Below are positions 34,108 to 46,262 of a DNA stretch of 64,000 nucleotides, piece after piece; position 1 is the stretch's first letter, and each line of letters begins with the position of its first letter. Position numbers and translations under genes: made by a program. Below the pieces are notes generated by a model, which did not search any database, was not told the DNA's origin, and worked only from the letters and a program-made list of their open reading frames with translations. Origin of the DNA: Corynespora cassiicola (lineage: Eukaryota > Ascomycota > Dothideomycetes > Pleosporales > Corynesporascaceae). The stretch is from NCBI GenBank assembly GCA_022059125.1, contig JAEUWY010000008.1, forward strand, positions 868,001 through 932,000. Direction: 5' to 3'.

Positions 34108-35660
34108 TTCTCTTCTTAACTGGACGGTTTGCCATGCGGTCGGGGAATACGAAGTTGATGAGGTTGTAGTAGTTGTGGAACAAGCACAAGGTTATCAGGG
34201 GTGTGGGCTGGGAATGCAACAAATGGGAATTGAGAAGAAACCCCGTGGCCCTGTCAATGACTACCTAGGCAGAGAGGGAATGGCCGAGCTGTTTCCATTC
34301 ACCCATCAAGGTCGGTATCGCCACCATTTTGGAAGTGTTTCTAGGTATCTTTCATCGCCAAGGTATGAACAGTTCCCAAGGTTGGCGGAAAGCGACCACG
34401 ATACTAGAACCATTTTGGAGAATGAGGTGTTGGAACAGCTCAATGATCTAAATTCCCACGCCTCTGGGGCTTCCTATGATCATGCAAGTCGCCTATAATG
34501 TCTGTCTCTCATGGCGCAGACAAGTGAGGGTTTAGGCTACCGTTTTATACTGCCCGTGAAACTAGCAAAGAATAACGGACGAAACAGACACAGCATCATC
34601 ATCATCGCCAACCCCGTCTGCCTGGTTGATTCTGGACTCGTTTGCTCCCTCAGATTATAAATAGGGCGGGCCGACGTGAGCCAAGCCAAGAGGGGGCCAT
34701 GGCTAATAGCCGACCCAACTCGCTGGCCTGCTAGCATCGGGAGGGGCAGCGAACACCGAGGGCATCTGGGCCTTGATGGAATCCGGGCTCCTTGGGCGGG
34801 CAACGGCGGCGGCGGCGGCTTTGCGATGACGATAAGGACATGGAGCGAGGTGAGGCCTATCCAAGGCGGCTTGCGGGCGAGGCCAGAAGGGGATAGACGG
34901 GGCTGCACCATGCCCGTACCGTCCCCGCCCTGCATAGCTGCACGGCTGCATACATACCTGGAGAGCTGCATAGATACCGTCAACACCACCCCGCGTCTCA
35001 ACACTTTGCCCGCTGCCGTTGCTGCTGCTGCTGCTGCTGCTGCTGCTACTGCTACTGCTTACCGTGTTGACGTATATCTGCCTGCCGCTGCCCGCCCTCT
35101 GCGCAGCCCGCACCCTCTCCCCCCTTCTCTCCAGCTCCGACGGCCTTCTCGGGCGGAGATCAGCCCCACCAGGCCGCTCGCAGTGCATAGTACAAGCCCA
35201 GGTAGCCGTCGGCGACACGACGTTGGGGCAGCCCGCCGCGGAAGAGACCACAGCTCCGCAGCTCCGCAGCACCGCCGCCCGTACGCCGCAGGCCAGGAAC
35301 AAGCAGACGGCAGCGAGACAGGCCCCGTCACCAGACACGAGCCAGAGGGCGTGGGCACGGGACGCGGGTACATGACGCACTGCCGCACCGCCCGCACCGC
35401 CGCCCGCTGCATCGCTGTACCGCCGGGCCTCTGCTCCACTCCTTTGTCTAGTAGCCGTCACGCCTCGACTCACACCGACCGAAGCCGCCGCGTCGCATCA
35501 GCCGCCCTGTCCTCGACCACGCCGACGCCCACCTGCTGAGCACCCCCAAAACACCCCCCAAAACACCTTGCCGTTGCCGTTGCCGTCGCCCGCTGCCCTG
35601 CCCCCGACTGCGACCTCGCCCTCGCCCCCCTCTCCCCCGTCCGCAGTTACCGCCTTTTGA
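34108..35660. other. intergenic, GC-rich leader of the BCAS3-type gene
   Basis: Contains the unassigned + frame 34100-34498 and a triplet repeat at 35021-35058. From about 34700 it is C-rich with long overlapping frames on both strands, the usual look of a GC-rich 5' leader. No conserved motif found. Confidence 0.45.
35021..35058. repeat. GCT triplet microsatellite
   Basis: A run of GCT triplets, interrupted twice by ACT near its end. It lies about 0.6 kb upstream of the BCAS3-type gene in non-coding sequence. Confidence 0.9.
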
Positions 35661-38600
35661 ATGAGCCCGTCGCCCGACCCCGCGCCCGACGCCAGATCCC
35701 CGCCCTCGAACCTCACCTACCTGTACCAGCAACAGCGCCCTCGCAAGACGCTGGATACGCCCCAGGCTCGCGGCCGCAACATCTCGAGATATGAGCTGGG
35801 AAGAAGGGATAGGTACGGCGAGCGCGTTACGCGCATATACCCCCGAGAGATGTGAGTCGGAACGCGCCCCTCCCCTCCCCCGGCGTTTGCCCACGGCCCC
35901 GTACTGACTCCTTGCAGAGCAAAGTCACCCCCGACTGCCAAACGCTACTCTTCCACTTCACCCACTGGTCCTCCGACCTATAATGCAACCACCTCCCCGC
36001 TCCTGTCGGCACTCGGCGCCACCAAGACGGCTGCTCAGTACACCAACGAGTGGACAAAGTCGCTCCCCTTCTTCCCCAACCAGGCCTCGCCGGGCAACGG
36101 TGGCATCCCCATCAACGGCTCGCCCCCGACCTTCCAGAACTCGCCCGGCGCCCGCGACCTGTACGGCCAGGCCAACATGTCCAACTCCCCTCCCGCCTCG
36201 GGCATGAGGCCCCTGAGTCACCCAAACCAATACACAAACTTTGGCGGGCGCTTCCAGAACTCTCCCCACGAGTCGCCGGGTCGCGACCGGAGAGCCTCCA
36301 TGTACTCGCAGTATGGAGTCCGCCCACCCTCGCAGCAGTTTGCAAATCCGCCCCCGCCACACCAGCCACAAGCTCACTTCTACAACCTGCCCGACTTTGA
36401 CCTTGGCTTGAGCAACCCTCCCGACGAAGGCATCGTGGCTGGCGAAGGCGGCTACTTCTGCGGCTTTGACACGTTGAGCATGGCAGGCGACGAGCCAGCC
36501 CGCTCCGCCGAGAATGTCCTGCTCGTCGGATACCAAGGAGGAATTGATGTTTTTCGCGTCGAAAAGGGCAAGATGGACATTGTGGGCCGTTTGGAGGGCC
36601 TCCGTGGCAATGTCATAGGAGCCAAGATTCTCCCCTGGACGTCCAGGAGGGATCCGCTTGCCGCTTCCCGGCCCCTGATTGCTCTCGTGCTCCACGGGCC
36701 AGTCGTCAGTGAAAGCAAGAGCTCTCACAGCGGCAGTGGTTCCTCGTCCGTCGTTGATGACTCTTCCGAGTCTCCGAGTCGCCCAGCGTCTGTCCAAGGA
36801 CAGGGTGCCGCGTCTAGGGTGACGAGCTATCAGACGACCGTCGAGATATACTCCCTCAAGGAGAAGAGCAAGCTTGCTGTTCTTTACCAGAGCCCGCTGA
36901 TTCCGATTGCTAGCCCCATTGACAGCCCCATGTTTGAGCCGCCGCCACCTGCCGGCGATTTCGTCGTCGACGCCAAAGGAAAGTTCGTCGTGGTTGCCTC
37001 CGGCGCGAGTGGGGAAGTGTTCGTATTTGCTCCCTACCTTGGAGGACACACGGATTATCCGGAACGGTTCCGATGCATCGGGAAGGTCTGGACCTCCGTT
37101 CAGTCCCGAGAACGGGGAACTCACTCGAGCGCCTCCAGCGCTGCTGAAGGCGGCCAAGAAGAGGTGCCTGTTGAGAAGTACGGCGTGCCGACCTTTTCTC
37201 TCTCGGAGCGATGGCTTGCAGTCACTCCTCCGGCCTCGACCACCTTGTTTCCAGTCAACGGCGTTGCACTGACGTCGCCGTATTACGAGAAACCTCCTGG
37301 TCTGACCCATCACACAGTCCCTCCCCAGCCCTCGGCAAACTGCGCTGTGGATGCACCTGAAGCAGCAAGTTTGATCAACCGTTTGACTAGGGAGGGCACC
37401 CAGGTCGCCATCAAAGGCGCGCGCTGGGCTACGGAAAAGGGCATCCAAGCCTTCAAGAGCTACATGAACAAGGGCTCGCAAGTGAACGGAAACGTGAACG
37501 GAGTGCCCTATGGTGTAGATCCCATGCAGCAACAGTTTTTCCCGCCCACCCATGGCCACAATCAAGCCCAGCCTCGGCAAGAAGCGAGCGTCATATCCAT
37601 CTACGACCTGCAGAAGCTATTCGATGCGGAAGAAAATAGAAGCAAGAGTGCCCTTCACGCCATTGCCACTATTCCTGCATTGCTTGGCTGTAGCTTTCTG
37701 TCCTTCTCACCCAGCGGCCTAATGCTCATGACTGTCAGTAAGAAAGGTGACTTCCAGGACGTATGGGACCTCAAGCGAATCAACTTCCGAAGGGCCCGTA
37801 GGACGGCTAGAGACCAACCTGCGGGACCTCATGTGCGCCAAGTGGCTCGTTTCGCTCGCATGACGGTAACCAATGTCGTCGATGTAATCTGGTCCGCTCC
37901 GAGGATAGACAAGGTTGCAGTCATCACAGACAAGGGCACGGTGCATATGTTCTTGATGCCTGCATCCGCTTTTCAATGGCCGCCATCTCGACGCGTACGC
38001 AAGCCCAACGAGTCTGCAAAGCCCAAGGAAGAAACTGCTGCAGCAGGGCGTGGTGGTGCCGTAAACTCGGCCATGCAAGCCATCAACGGCACAGCAAAGC
38101 CTTTCTTCAATGCTGTTCGTTCTCGCAACAACAGTAACGGGTCGCGCTTCACGCTGAGTAGCCTCGGAATGACACCCGCTGCCGGAGCAAAGTCCGGCAA
38201 AGCCGTGGCCGCAGGAGTAGGCAAGTCGATCAACAACATTCGCCATGCCGGAGACAACAAGCTTACGCTTCCCGTTTCTCCGAGTGGTGTAAAGCCCTAT
38301 AGTGTTCGGTGGATGACTGGTAAGGGTCGTGGATCAGTCGCTTTAGTCTCTGGCGGAGTGCTGCAGATCTACAGGATACATATGCGCCCTGCCACCGGCA
38401 AAGGAAAGTCTGCCAACGCTACCTCAATCTCCAAGAAGAAACTTGTTGAGTTTGGCCTCGCACCCATCCGAGACACACTCTTCGCACCGTCTGTTGCCGC
38501 CCAACTGTATCCTCAGCATGGCGAACCGGAGAACTCTCATGAGATCCACGGCGAATGGCTTCCCAGATCATTGCCAAACAAGAAGAACAAGCCAGGCACT

Positions 38601-39089
38601 ACCCCCAAGAAACCTGTAGGACCGTCACCGGCACCCCTCAGTTTCTCGGAGATTGAGACCAATCCCCCGTACCAGCCATTCTACACAGACCGCAGAGTAA
38701 CCCGCTTCGTCTATTCCAGGCCGCTGGGCGACATACAAGAGAGCAATAGCGAATACCCGCTATACCTCCAGCAGACGCCGGACCTGATCTCGAATCTGCA
38801 CCACGACGATGACACGTCTCCGTGGCTATTCGGAGAGCCGGTCGAATCGACTCGCATCTCGTCGCCCGCCGTCCACAACTACGACTCGGGCGACGACGAC
38901 CTCCTCGCCGGCGTGGCCGCTCGCATCGAAAACAAGCTAGTGCTGCGCGACGGCGAGGAAGAGGTCGAGCAAGTCGTCGTCACGACGCGCCGCCGCCGCG
39001 TCCGCAGAGAAGGCGGCGGCGAAGAAGACGAAGAAGGCTTCTTCGAAGACGACTGCGAGGTCCTCGACTTTGCGGAAGACCGCGTCTGA
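35661..39089 (+). CDS. BCAS3-domain WD40 protein
   Basis: Two exons (35661-35851, 35918-39089) give 1120 residues. The start ATG (MSPSPDPAPD) precedes a disordered Pro/Ser/Asn-rich region of about 250 residues. A divergent WD40 propeller follows: AENVLLVGYQGGIDVFRVEKG, PLIALVLHGPVV, TTVEIYSLKEKSKLAVLYQS and FSPSGLMLMTVSKKGDF. The BCAS3 domain includes RMTVTNVVDVIWSAPRIDKV (seen as VVDVIWSAPRIDKVAV) and GTVHMFLMP. A second disordered stretch carries PSRRVRKPNES. The C-terminus is strongly acidic (EEDEEGFFEDDCEV). Human BCAS3 pairs with PHAF1 at phosphoinositide-rich autophagic membranes, and the propeller is related to Atg18/WIPI. The fungal role is inferred from that. A long opposite-strand frame inside it is a shadow. 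Its 3' end faces the MPDU1-like gene. Confidence 0.85.
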
Positions 39090-39883
39090 TGTCTTATCGC
39101 CGAGCGTCATCTTCTCGTTCCATCGCTCCTTTTGTTCCCGCTGAGTCGGCGCTTGCCATGTCCAAACCACCTCCGCCTACCGCAGCCAACCTCTCACTTT
39201 TTTGTTTGTTTGTTTTGACCTCGAATTGCCCGAGGAATCTGCCCGAGGAATCAGAAATCAGATACCATGTCATATCCTCCCTTTTTGCTTTGCTTTGTCT
39301 TTACTTTCTACCCGTCTAAACGGCAAACAATCCATACTCACAACACATACAAATGCAACAACTTGGTTTTTTTTTTTTTGTCGGACTGTCTTTTCGGGCG
39401 CGAAATGGTCAAGACTGGGCTTGGTGGCATCTATTTTAATCACGGGGGTTTTTTGTCCAAATGTGGGGGGAGGGGGTTTGCCATCCCATTCCCCCCCCAT
39501 TTCCCTCCTCCTTTCTCTCTCTTCTTCGTGAGGGGGTTGCTTGGGTAGGGTGCATAGGGCGCTTTGGTGTTGTTTGGCTTGTTGTTTGCAGTTTGCGTTG
39601 CATGGGCGGATGGATGGGTAAGGGTGGGGTTGAGTACATAGACATATAGGTAGCTAGTAAATCTGACAGTGTACATGCTGCTTTTTAGGGCTTTTGGGTA
39701 GGGGAGTTTGCGTGAATAGGGTTGAGACGTATTAGTTATGCTGCTCCTAGGGTTCGATGCCATGCCACACGTTCACAGATCAGGTATACGAAGCAGCCTT
39801 GTCAAAAACGACAGAAGTATTATTAAACGTCATACAATCCAAATATGAAAAATCGGAACCCCACGGGGAAGAAGCACAACGCT
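39090..39883. other. intergenic between convergent genes
   Basis: T- and G-rich 3' region with homopolymers (T run about 39367-39379, G run about 39466-39476). No gene seen. Confidence 0.5.
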
Positions 39884-40896
39884 CTATCCCCTTCGCCTGG
39901 TACTCGGGCTCTTGTTCGAAGCGGCAGCCTTGGCGTACGAAGAGCCAGACGCGGCGGAGGCCGAATCCTTCTGCGAGGAAGACGAGTTTGCAGCCACGGG
40001 CTTGTTGAGCTTCTTCTGCTTTCCAGCAGCCTTTGTAGTAGTGTTGCTGGCAGGGCTGTTCCAGTACCAGAGCATCTGCAGGGCGAGCACGGCATTGAGG
40101 GTGAAGCCGGAGAGGAAGCCGTAGAGGATGAGGGGGTCGGGGACTTCCTGGAGGGTGGTGAAGATGCGGGAGAGGGAGCCGAGGAGGTAGTTGATGACCT
40201 ATTCGCCGCCGTCGGATTAGCTAGGAACTGCGACGGCATGGGGAATCCTCAGGGGGAATGAAAAAAAAGAAGGAATGGAAAGAATGGAATACTCACAGCG
40301 AATGCGCTCAACTGGCCCGTCCCCCCTTGCTGCCAAATGGTCACAATCTGCGGCACCTTACTCGCAACCCCCATCAACCCCGCCCCCGCCTGCAACCACG
40401 CCAACATGTTCAAATCGACCAGCTCAGCCTTGAACAGTGCCGTCCCTGCCGCCAGAAGACCCGCAACCCACACCGCAATGCCCGCCTGCCTGCCGCTGTA
40501 CTTGAGCACCAAGCTCGCAATCGCCACGTTCTGCGCCAGGATCAGGGCCTGCTCGCCGTACGTGCTGAACGGAAAGCCGTTGCGCACATTGTACGACAGG
40601 CTGATGAGGTAGCTGCCGGACTCGAGCAGATAGGCTAGGAACGAGATGCCGTCGGCCGACTGCGCGTTCAGGAGCTTGACGAGCTGTGGGATCTTGACGA
40701 TGGAGGAAGCGCCGATGATGCCGATGCCGAGGCCCTTGGAGATGGCGAGCTTGACGCAGTCGGGGGAGGCGAGGGGGTCGATGTCGACGATGAGCGTCTT
40801 GTAGCAGAAGGGGCCGAGGAGGCTGCGGCCTGTTTCCACGATTGGGGCGGGAAGGTTGTGCGTGATGGGTTGGAGAGTGGAGCGGAGGGCTTCCAT
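39884..40896 (-). CDS. MPDU1/Lec35-like PQ-loop protein
   Basis: Two exons on the minus strand (40896-40297, 40198-39884) give 304 residues. PQ-loop 1 is IVKIPQLVKLLNAQSADGIS (read as KIPQLVKLL) with FLAYLLESGSYLISLSYN, and PQ-loop 2 is SKVPQIVTIWQQGGTGQLS (read as VPQIVTIWQ). Both, with NAQSADGIS and the FSTYGEQ loop, are hallmarks of mannose-P-dolichol utilisation defect 1. Seven hydrophobic segments are visible and the tail is Lys/Ser/Ala-rich (KKLNKPVAANSSSSQKD). In animals MPDU1 is an ER protein needed to use dolichol-phosphate mannose and glucose in N-glycan, GPI and O-mannose pathways; the fungal role is inferred. The last exon begins VINYLLGSLSRIFTTLQEVPD, again typical. Start is the only ATG near the N-terminus. 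Confidence 0.93.
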
Positions 40897-41726
40897 TTTG
40901 ACGGTCTCTCCTTTTTTTCACACTTTCTTTATCCTTTGGTTTCTGGCGGCCCTTTCGGCGTCGCGGTCGTGGGTCGTGGTGGAAGAGGGTTGTGATGGAC
41001 ACGTGGAGTGAGAACGCGTTCTGGGAAAAAAGTATGCGGAGCGAGCGAGGGTAAGGTTTGTGTTGTCTGACGCAACAGGATGCTTGGCGAGGGCGGCTTG
41101 TGGCGACAGGGATATCCCCGGTCATGCAGATGGCAGGGCCTGTGGTTCGGGGGAGGCGTCCATCGTGTCCATGACGGGTATCGTCGCATCGGTGATCTTT
41201 CATATTTTGTGGTGCGGGGTAGTATCATGGTGACACGAGAAGATCGGTTTCTGCAGCTTTGACTTTGATCGGAAATATGGTAATCATGTCTGTAATGCCT
41301 GCTATCCGTGTATCGATTTTTCCATGACGCCGCCACGGGAATAAGCCCTTTACTACAGATAGTACATATTTTTGGGCTTTTCATACCCACAATACCAGAA
41401 AGTTCCTACTCATCAGATAAGACATGTATCGAATACAATATACCAGGTCATAGAACATCCAGCCTGACAGAGATCGCCACGTGAATGGGGGGGGGGGGAA
41501 TCATCATAATCGACAGAGTGGAAAAGATACCAAAAATGGCCCAGCCGCCATATCGGCAGTAGAATTATTCGATGCCATCCGCACGCACAGTCCAAAGTAG
41601 TCGTACCAGTTCTAGCACTCACGATGCCTTCTCGTTGAGTTTAGGTCTGGTGGACTTGGCGTAAAGGTGCAGTATGTGCAGTCGGACGCAAATTCTATGC
41701 GGAAAGGAGATGGCACGAGGAGAACT
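40897..41726. other. intergenic
   Basis: Promoter side of the MPDU1-like gene and 3' side of the MFS gene. A run of 12 G lies at about 41487-41498. No gene seen. Confidence 0.5.
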
Positions 41727-43624
41727 TCAGTGTTCATCTAGAATTTCGCTAGCAAACTTCGATCGGGCTCGGATTTTTGGCCCGTAAAAGACTAGGATCC
41801 AGGGGACCAGGGTCAAGAGAGTGCCTATCCCTCCCAAAAGACTGCTGGCACCGCCAAAGGACAGTTTGGTGTACATTTGAGTTGTGATGAGGGGGAATAT
41901 ACCGCCTACCAGAGATTAGTTATGATACTGGAGAGAGTATATGCATTCAACACCTACCCAAGATGTTTCGACAAAAGGATTGAGCCGCCAAGGCAGAGCT
42001 GGCGTAGCGATGGTAGGTATCCGCCAGGTAGTTGAAAGTACTGAGGTAGATGGCGAAAATGCCGATGGTTGCAATCGATACGGCAATGGCTGGCACAACC
42101 CAGTGAATATCAGAAAAGGAAGTCCAGCCAAACATAAAAAGTCCCAAGGGCATGCATGCGCTCTCGATGCATGCAAAGTATAGCCGACCCTCTGGGGTGT
42201 TGGCAAGCTTTCCATGGGCTTTGGCAATCTTTTCTTGGTATATGGACAGAACTGTCGCGAATACTGATCCAATGCACATGGCTGCGAAAATCGCATTGGC
42301 TTGTTGGAGACTAAAGCCGTGATTGCGCTGGAAGACAAGAGGGATCGCAGCGAGTGTGAGATAGAGGACGGCCCAGCTGAAGGCAACCCAGAGGGAAAAC
42401 CAAAATACAACGGGCTCTGTCAGCAAGAGATGAAAAGGACGATATAGCGAGATGCCTATCATCTTTCCGAGGCTGCTCCGTTCTTCATCGGCCTTGACTT
42501 TCCATCGTATGCGCTGGGACATCTTGGAGCCGGGTGATGTTGGATCCTGCATGTCGAAGCCGATATATCCGGCTGCTTCCCGGGCCTCGTACCACTTGTT
42601 CAGCGTCTTAGCCTTGCGACTGAGGAGGACGCTGCCGCGAGTCTCCTTGAATACGACGCAGATGAGCGCGACCATTAACCCGCAGGTGATGGACTGCATG
42701 TAGAAGATCCACCGCCATGTTGTGTTTTGCGCAATGAAGCCGCAGACCAAAGGACCCCAGCCGGTGCCGAAAAGAGCAGACCCAGAGAACAAAGCCATAG
42801 GAGTGTTTCGATCTTCTGTGTTGTAGATGTCGGAAACGACGCCGCCAACTGAGACTCATCAGTGACGAAACCTTAGGGGGAAGGCTCGATATGTACCCAT
42901 GGTGGAGAAGGTGGACCCTCCTACGCCCACAAAGAAACGAACCACGAGCATCCCAGCGTATGACTGTGTAAGACCGGTACACAATTGACATATGACGAAG
43001 AGAACGCCCGATGCTAGGAAGACAGGCCTTCGTCCCTGGATCTCTGAGAACGGGGCAAGAACCATTGGGGCCACGGCAAAACCTGAGTCTGTGTTAGCCA
43101 AGTGGCCATGTTCGGATATGGTGACACTCTGTGATACCTGTCGTAAATGTTGTGATGCCCACAAGTGCTGCCACGCTACTGACGTGCCATTCCTCTGTCA
43201 TCTGGCCGACGCCCGGGCTGTAAGAGCCGGCCGTGAAAGCCGTAAGCGCCGTGATGACACATGAGACCCAGATAATGACACGCTTCCTCGTATTTGACCA
43301 CTCGAATGGCGAAACATACTTGGTTAAGTCAGGAGGCGCTGGAGGTAGTTCTTGGTCTTCAGACGTCGGGTAAATTGTGGTCGGGCCGGGCAGGTTGGTT
43401 TGAAACGTCAAGTAATGAAAGATGATTTCCTCGGGCTCCAGATCATTCTGGTCTTCGAGGTCGCCTGGAGGTTTTTCGTCGTCGCTATTCCCGGCGGTGC
43501 ATTGCTTTTCTTCGGACCGCCAAGCATCTCCGCTGCTTATAACCGAGTGGTTTATTCCCGGCGACAGGCTGTGGATGTTGAGTTGCGAAGGCGATTTGGG
43601 CAGCTCAATCTCTGGGTCTGCCAT
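41727..43624 (-). CDS. MFS drug:H+ antiporter (DHA1 type)
   Basis: Four exons on the minus strand (43624-43138, 43082-42897, 42848-41958, 41905-41727) give 580 residues from MADPEIELPK. The N-terminal 110 residues are hydrophilic. Helix 1 starts RVIIWVSCVITALTAFTAGSYSPG (seen as VSCVITALTAFTAG). Motif A is APFSEIQGRRP. The motif C-like segment in helix 5 is GSALFGTGWGPLVCGF. A central loop (LSRKAKTLNKWYEAREAAGY to about 330) and helices 7-12 follow. ASSLLGGIGTLLTLVPWILV is in helix 12. Twelve helices and the loop lengths fit DHA1/FLU1-type fungal exporters of drugs or toxic small molecules; the substrate is not predictable. Introns sit at G-FAVAP, M-VGGVVS and LG-GIFP. No partner biosynthetic genes lie next to it. 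Confidence 0.94.
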
Positions 43625-45461
43625 GGCGAAGGGAGGGGCATACGGGACAAAGTGGCAAAGTTCAGACAAGACTGGAGGGTAGAGGACAGGAGGTAGAGGC
43701 AGGAGGGGAAGATGTGATCGAGAGCGATGATATAAATTCAGTCATAACTAAGACGACCCCACAGGCGCTATCCTAGGGCCCGATAGCTGGCCCGGGTGAG
43801 TACGAGCGCCGTAGCTGGGGATTTAATGCCGGTCACATAATTGGGCCATTACGCCCTGCGATTGCAGAAAGGCAACCGAGGGCCAGCAAGCCAGACGCAC
43901 GGTAGACCGCCATTGTGGAAGGGCGGGAGGCGCCACATGAGATCAAGGGAATTTCGTGCGGTAGCATTCTGGAAAGGCAGATCGACCGTACGGCGATGAT
44001 CTCGTAACGCGAGATATGATGCAGAGCGTGCCCCTAAAACGTCGGCGACGGGAACAATGGCCCTAACGCAGCCTATCATGACCCGTTGAGCACGCTGGGC
44101 TGTCTCACGACGCCCGGCGGTGGACAGCTAGATACGGAGCAATTCGCATGCCGGCAGCCCGTGTGCAGCTTCCTGGCAGATGCAGCAAGGCTAAACGGCC
44201 ATGGGAGCTCGACTGATGCCGGTGGCCTCGTGCCAGGCGGAGCGCATTCGCAGCTGCTGGAGGGGTGCGGCAGCCTTGGGATACGTGGGGCTGGAGTCGC
44301 AAAGCGCCGTGGGAGATGGATTAGCTGGGCATCTACGACCTCACCACGGGAGGGGAGGGGGAGGAGGCGAGGTCCACGGATATGGTAGCGGTGGGCGTGC
44401 CGAAGCGGCAGCTATGGGCGGGACGAGGAGCGCCCGGGTGAGATTCTCGGAGCGGTGCGCGCAGACACGTGCTTTTTTCTAGCGACTGGTGCGCCTTCGC
44501 CCCATGTCACCGCATTAGAGGGAACGATTGCGCAAAAGCTCCTAGATGCCGGGTCAATCTTTTCATGCGGAGGCACTCACCGATGCAGCATAGGAGAAAA
44601 GGGCCTGCATCCCCGCCCCCATGCTGGCGCCCCATCGCGTTTCTCCCCATTGGGCAACAGAGGGACCAAACAGGGCCAGGTGTAACGATTGGCTGACTGG
44701 ACGGCCATCCCCCACGGCAGGGATGTGCAAGTGTCTACGAAGCTGTGAAGGGGGAATAAGATGAGCTTCTCAATCGGTTTATAGTGCGGCGGCCATCGTG
44801 GGCTGCTGGAGCTGGGTGTGACCGAAGTCGGAGCTTGGCCGCCATGGTGTCATGAGATCAATAGGCGCAAGAGATGGCGCTTTGGAGTACAGGCGAGGGG
44901 CGAGGGGCGAGGGCGAGGGGTCTCTGGTGCTTGGGATGGAAGGCAGATGAGGTGTCGATTCCGTGGGTCAGCATTTGCTGTTTGGTGATGGCGAGCCGCT
45001 CCCCTTGGGCCATGGCGAGATGTGAATGGGCGAGGGGTAGCGGGAGGGGTCCAGCTCCACGGCCAAGATGAAGTTGACACTACTCGGCCTCGGTGACCGC
45101 CTTGCCACGGACGTGCTGGATTGGCCTTGGGGCGACAAAGTGGCGGAGCGGCCGTGGCAGAAAAGATTTGACGAGAATTGCGTGCTTGCACCTTACCAGA
45201 AGCGTGCATACAGAGCACCCGACCGTGAACAGCTACAAAAGGACAGACGACCTTGCGGCCACGACCCGATCCTTTCCTCCCCTCATACTGTTCAGATACC
45301 CCGCCATCCGCCCTTGTGTGCACATCTTACCACCTTTCCCACCACTCCAGCCTTTCAACGACCCCATCCCATCCAGGTAAGTCGCACCTCGTATCTTACC
45401 CCGCTACCCCTCGTGTTTGCGGCGTTTGCAGCAGGCTGACGATGCACCCCCAGACGTCACA
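43625..45461. other. intergenic, GC-rich
   Basis: 1.8 kb between divergent MFS and peroxiredoxin genes. Only short overlapping frames on both strands; a GAGGGGC-type repeat at about 44892-44922. Contains both promoters. A pyrimidine-rich tract directly precedes the peroxiredoxin start. There may be a 5' leader intron (a GTAAGT at about 45377), inference. Confidence 0.5.
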
Positions 45462-46262
45462 ATGGCCGACCGTCCTGAGCCCCTCCGCCTCGGCAGCACT
45501 GCGCCCAACTTCAAGGCCGAGACCACCACCGGCCCCATTGACTTCCACGAGGTGAGTGATTCGGACCGCATCATCGTGAGACGCCTCCGACTGACGGGAG
45601 TGCTAGTTCATCGGCGACTCTTGGGTTGTCCTCTTCTCCCACCCCGAGGACTACACCCCCGTGTGCACCACTGAGCTCGGTGCCTTTGCGAAGCTCGAGC
45701 CCGAGTTCACCAAGCGCAATGTGAAGCTCATTGGTCTCTCCGCCAACACGATTGAGAGCCACGGTGGCTGGATCAAGGACATTGATGAGGTGACGGGCAG
45801 CAAGCTGTCCTTCCCCATCATCGGCGACAAGGACAGGAAGATTGCCCTTGCCTACGACATGTATGTGAACCCCCCTCGCCCACCCCAAACACCACGTCGA
45901 AACATTGCTGACGGCGTTTCAGGATCGACCACCAGGACGCCACCAACGTCGACTCCAAGGGCATTGCCTTCACCATCCGCTCCGTCTTCGTCATTGACCC
46001 CAAGAAGACGATCCGTCTCATCCTCTCCTACCCGGCGTCGACCGGCCGCAACACTGCCGAGGTCCTGCGCGTGGTCGACTCGCTCCAGACGGGCGACAAG
46101 CACAGGGTCACGACGCCCATCAACTGGGTGCCTGGCGACGACGTCATTGTCCACCCCAGCGTGAAGAACGACGAGGCCAAGACTCTGTTCCCCGACTTCA
46201 GGATTGTCAAGCCCTACCTCCGCTTCACCCCCCTGCCCAAGGACAAGACCAGCGCGGCATAA
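45462..46262 (+). CDS. 1-Cys peroxiredoxin (Prx6 type)
   Basis: Three exons (45462-45551, 45607-45860, 45923-46262) give 227 residues, usual for the Prx6 branch (220-260). The catalytic motif is PEDYTPVCTTE with the peroxidatic Cys at about 50 and the supporting Thr at about 47. LRLGSTAPNF and LIGLSANTIESH are standard landmarks. PASTGRNTAEVLRVVDSLQ with TPINWVPGDDVIVHP is diagnostic of Prx6/yeast Prx1 rather than typical 2-Cys enzymes. No second conserved resolving Cys is visible. The enzyme reduces H2O2 and organic peroxides using a thiol donor such as glutathione or thioredoxin. No mitochondrial presequence is present (yeast Prx1 has one), so a cytosolic location is likely unless an upstream exon exists. 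Confidence 0.96.

Noticed and set aside
35958..37580. 540-residue open frame on the minus strand
   Set aside because: It lies wholly across the BCAS3-type coding sequence. It is Gly/Arg/Val-rich and without motifs, a shadow produced by GC-rich third positions of the real gene.
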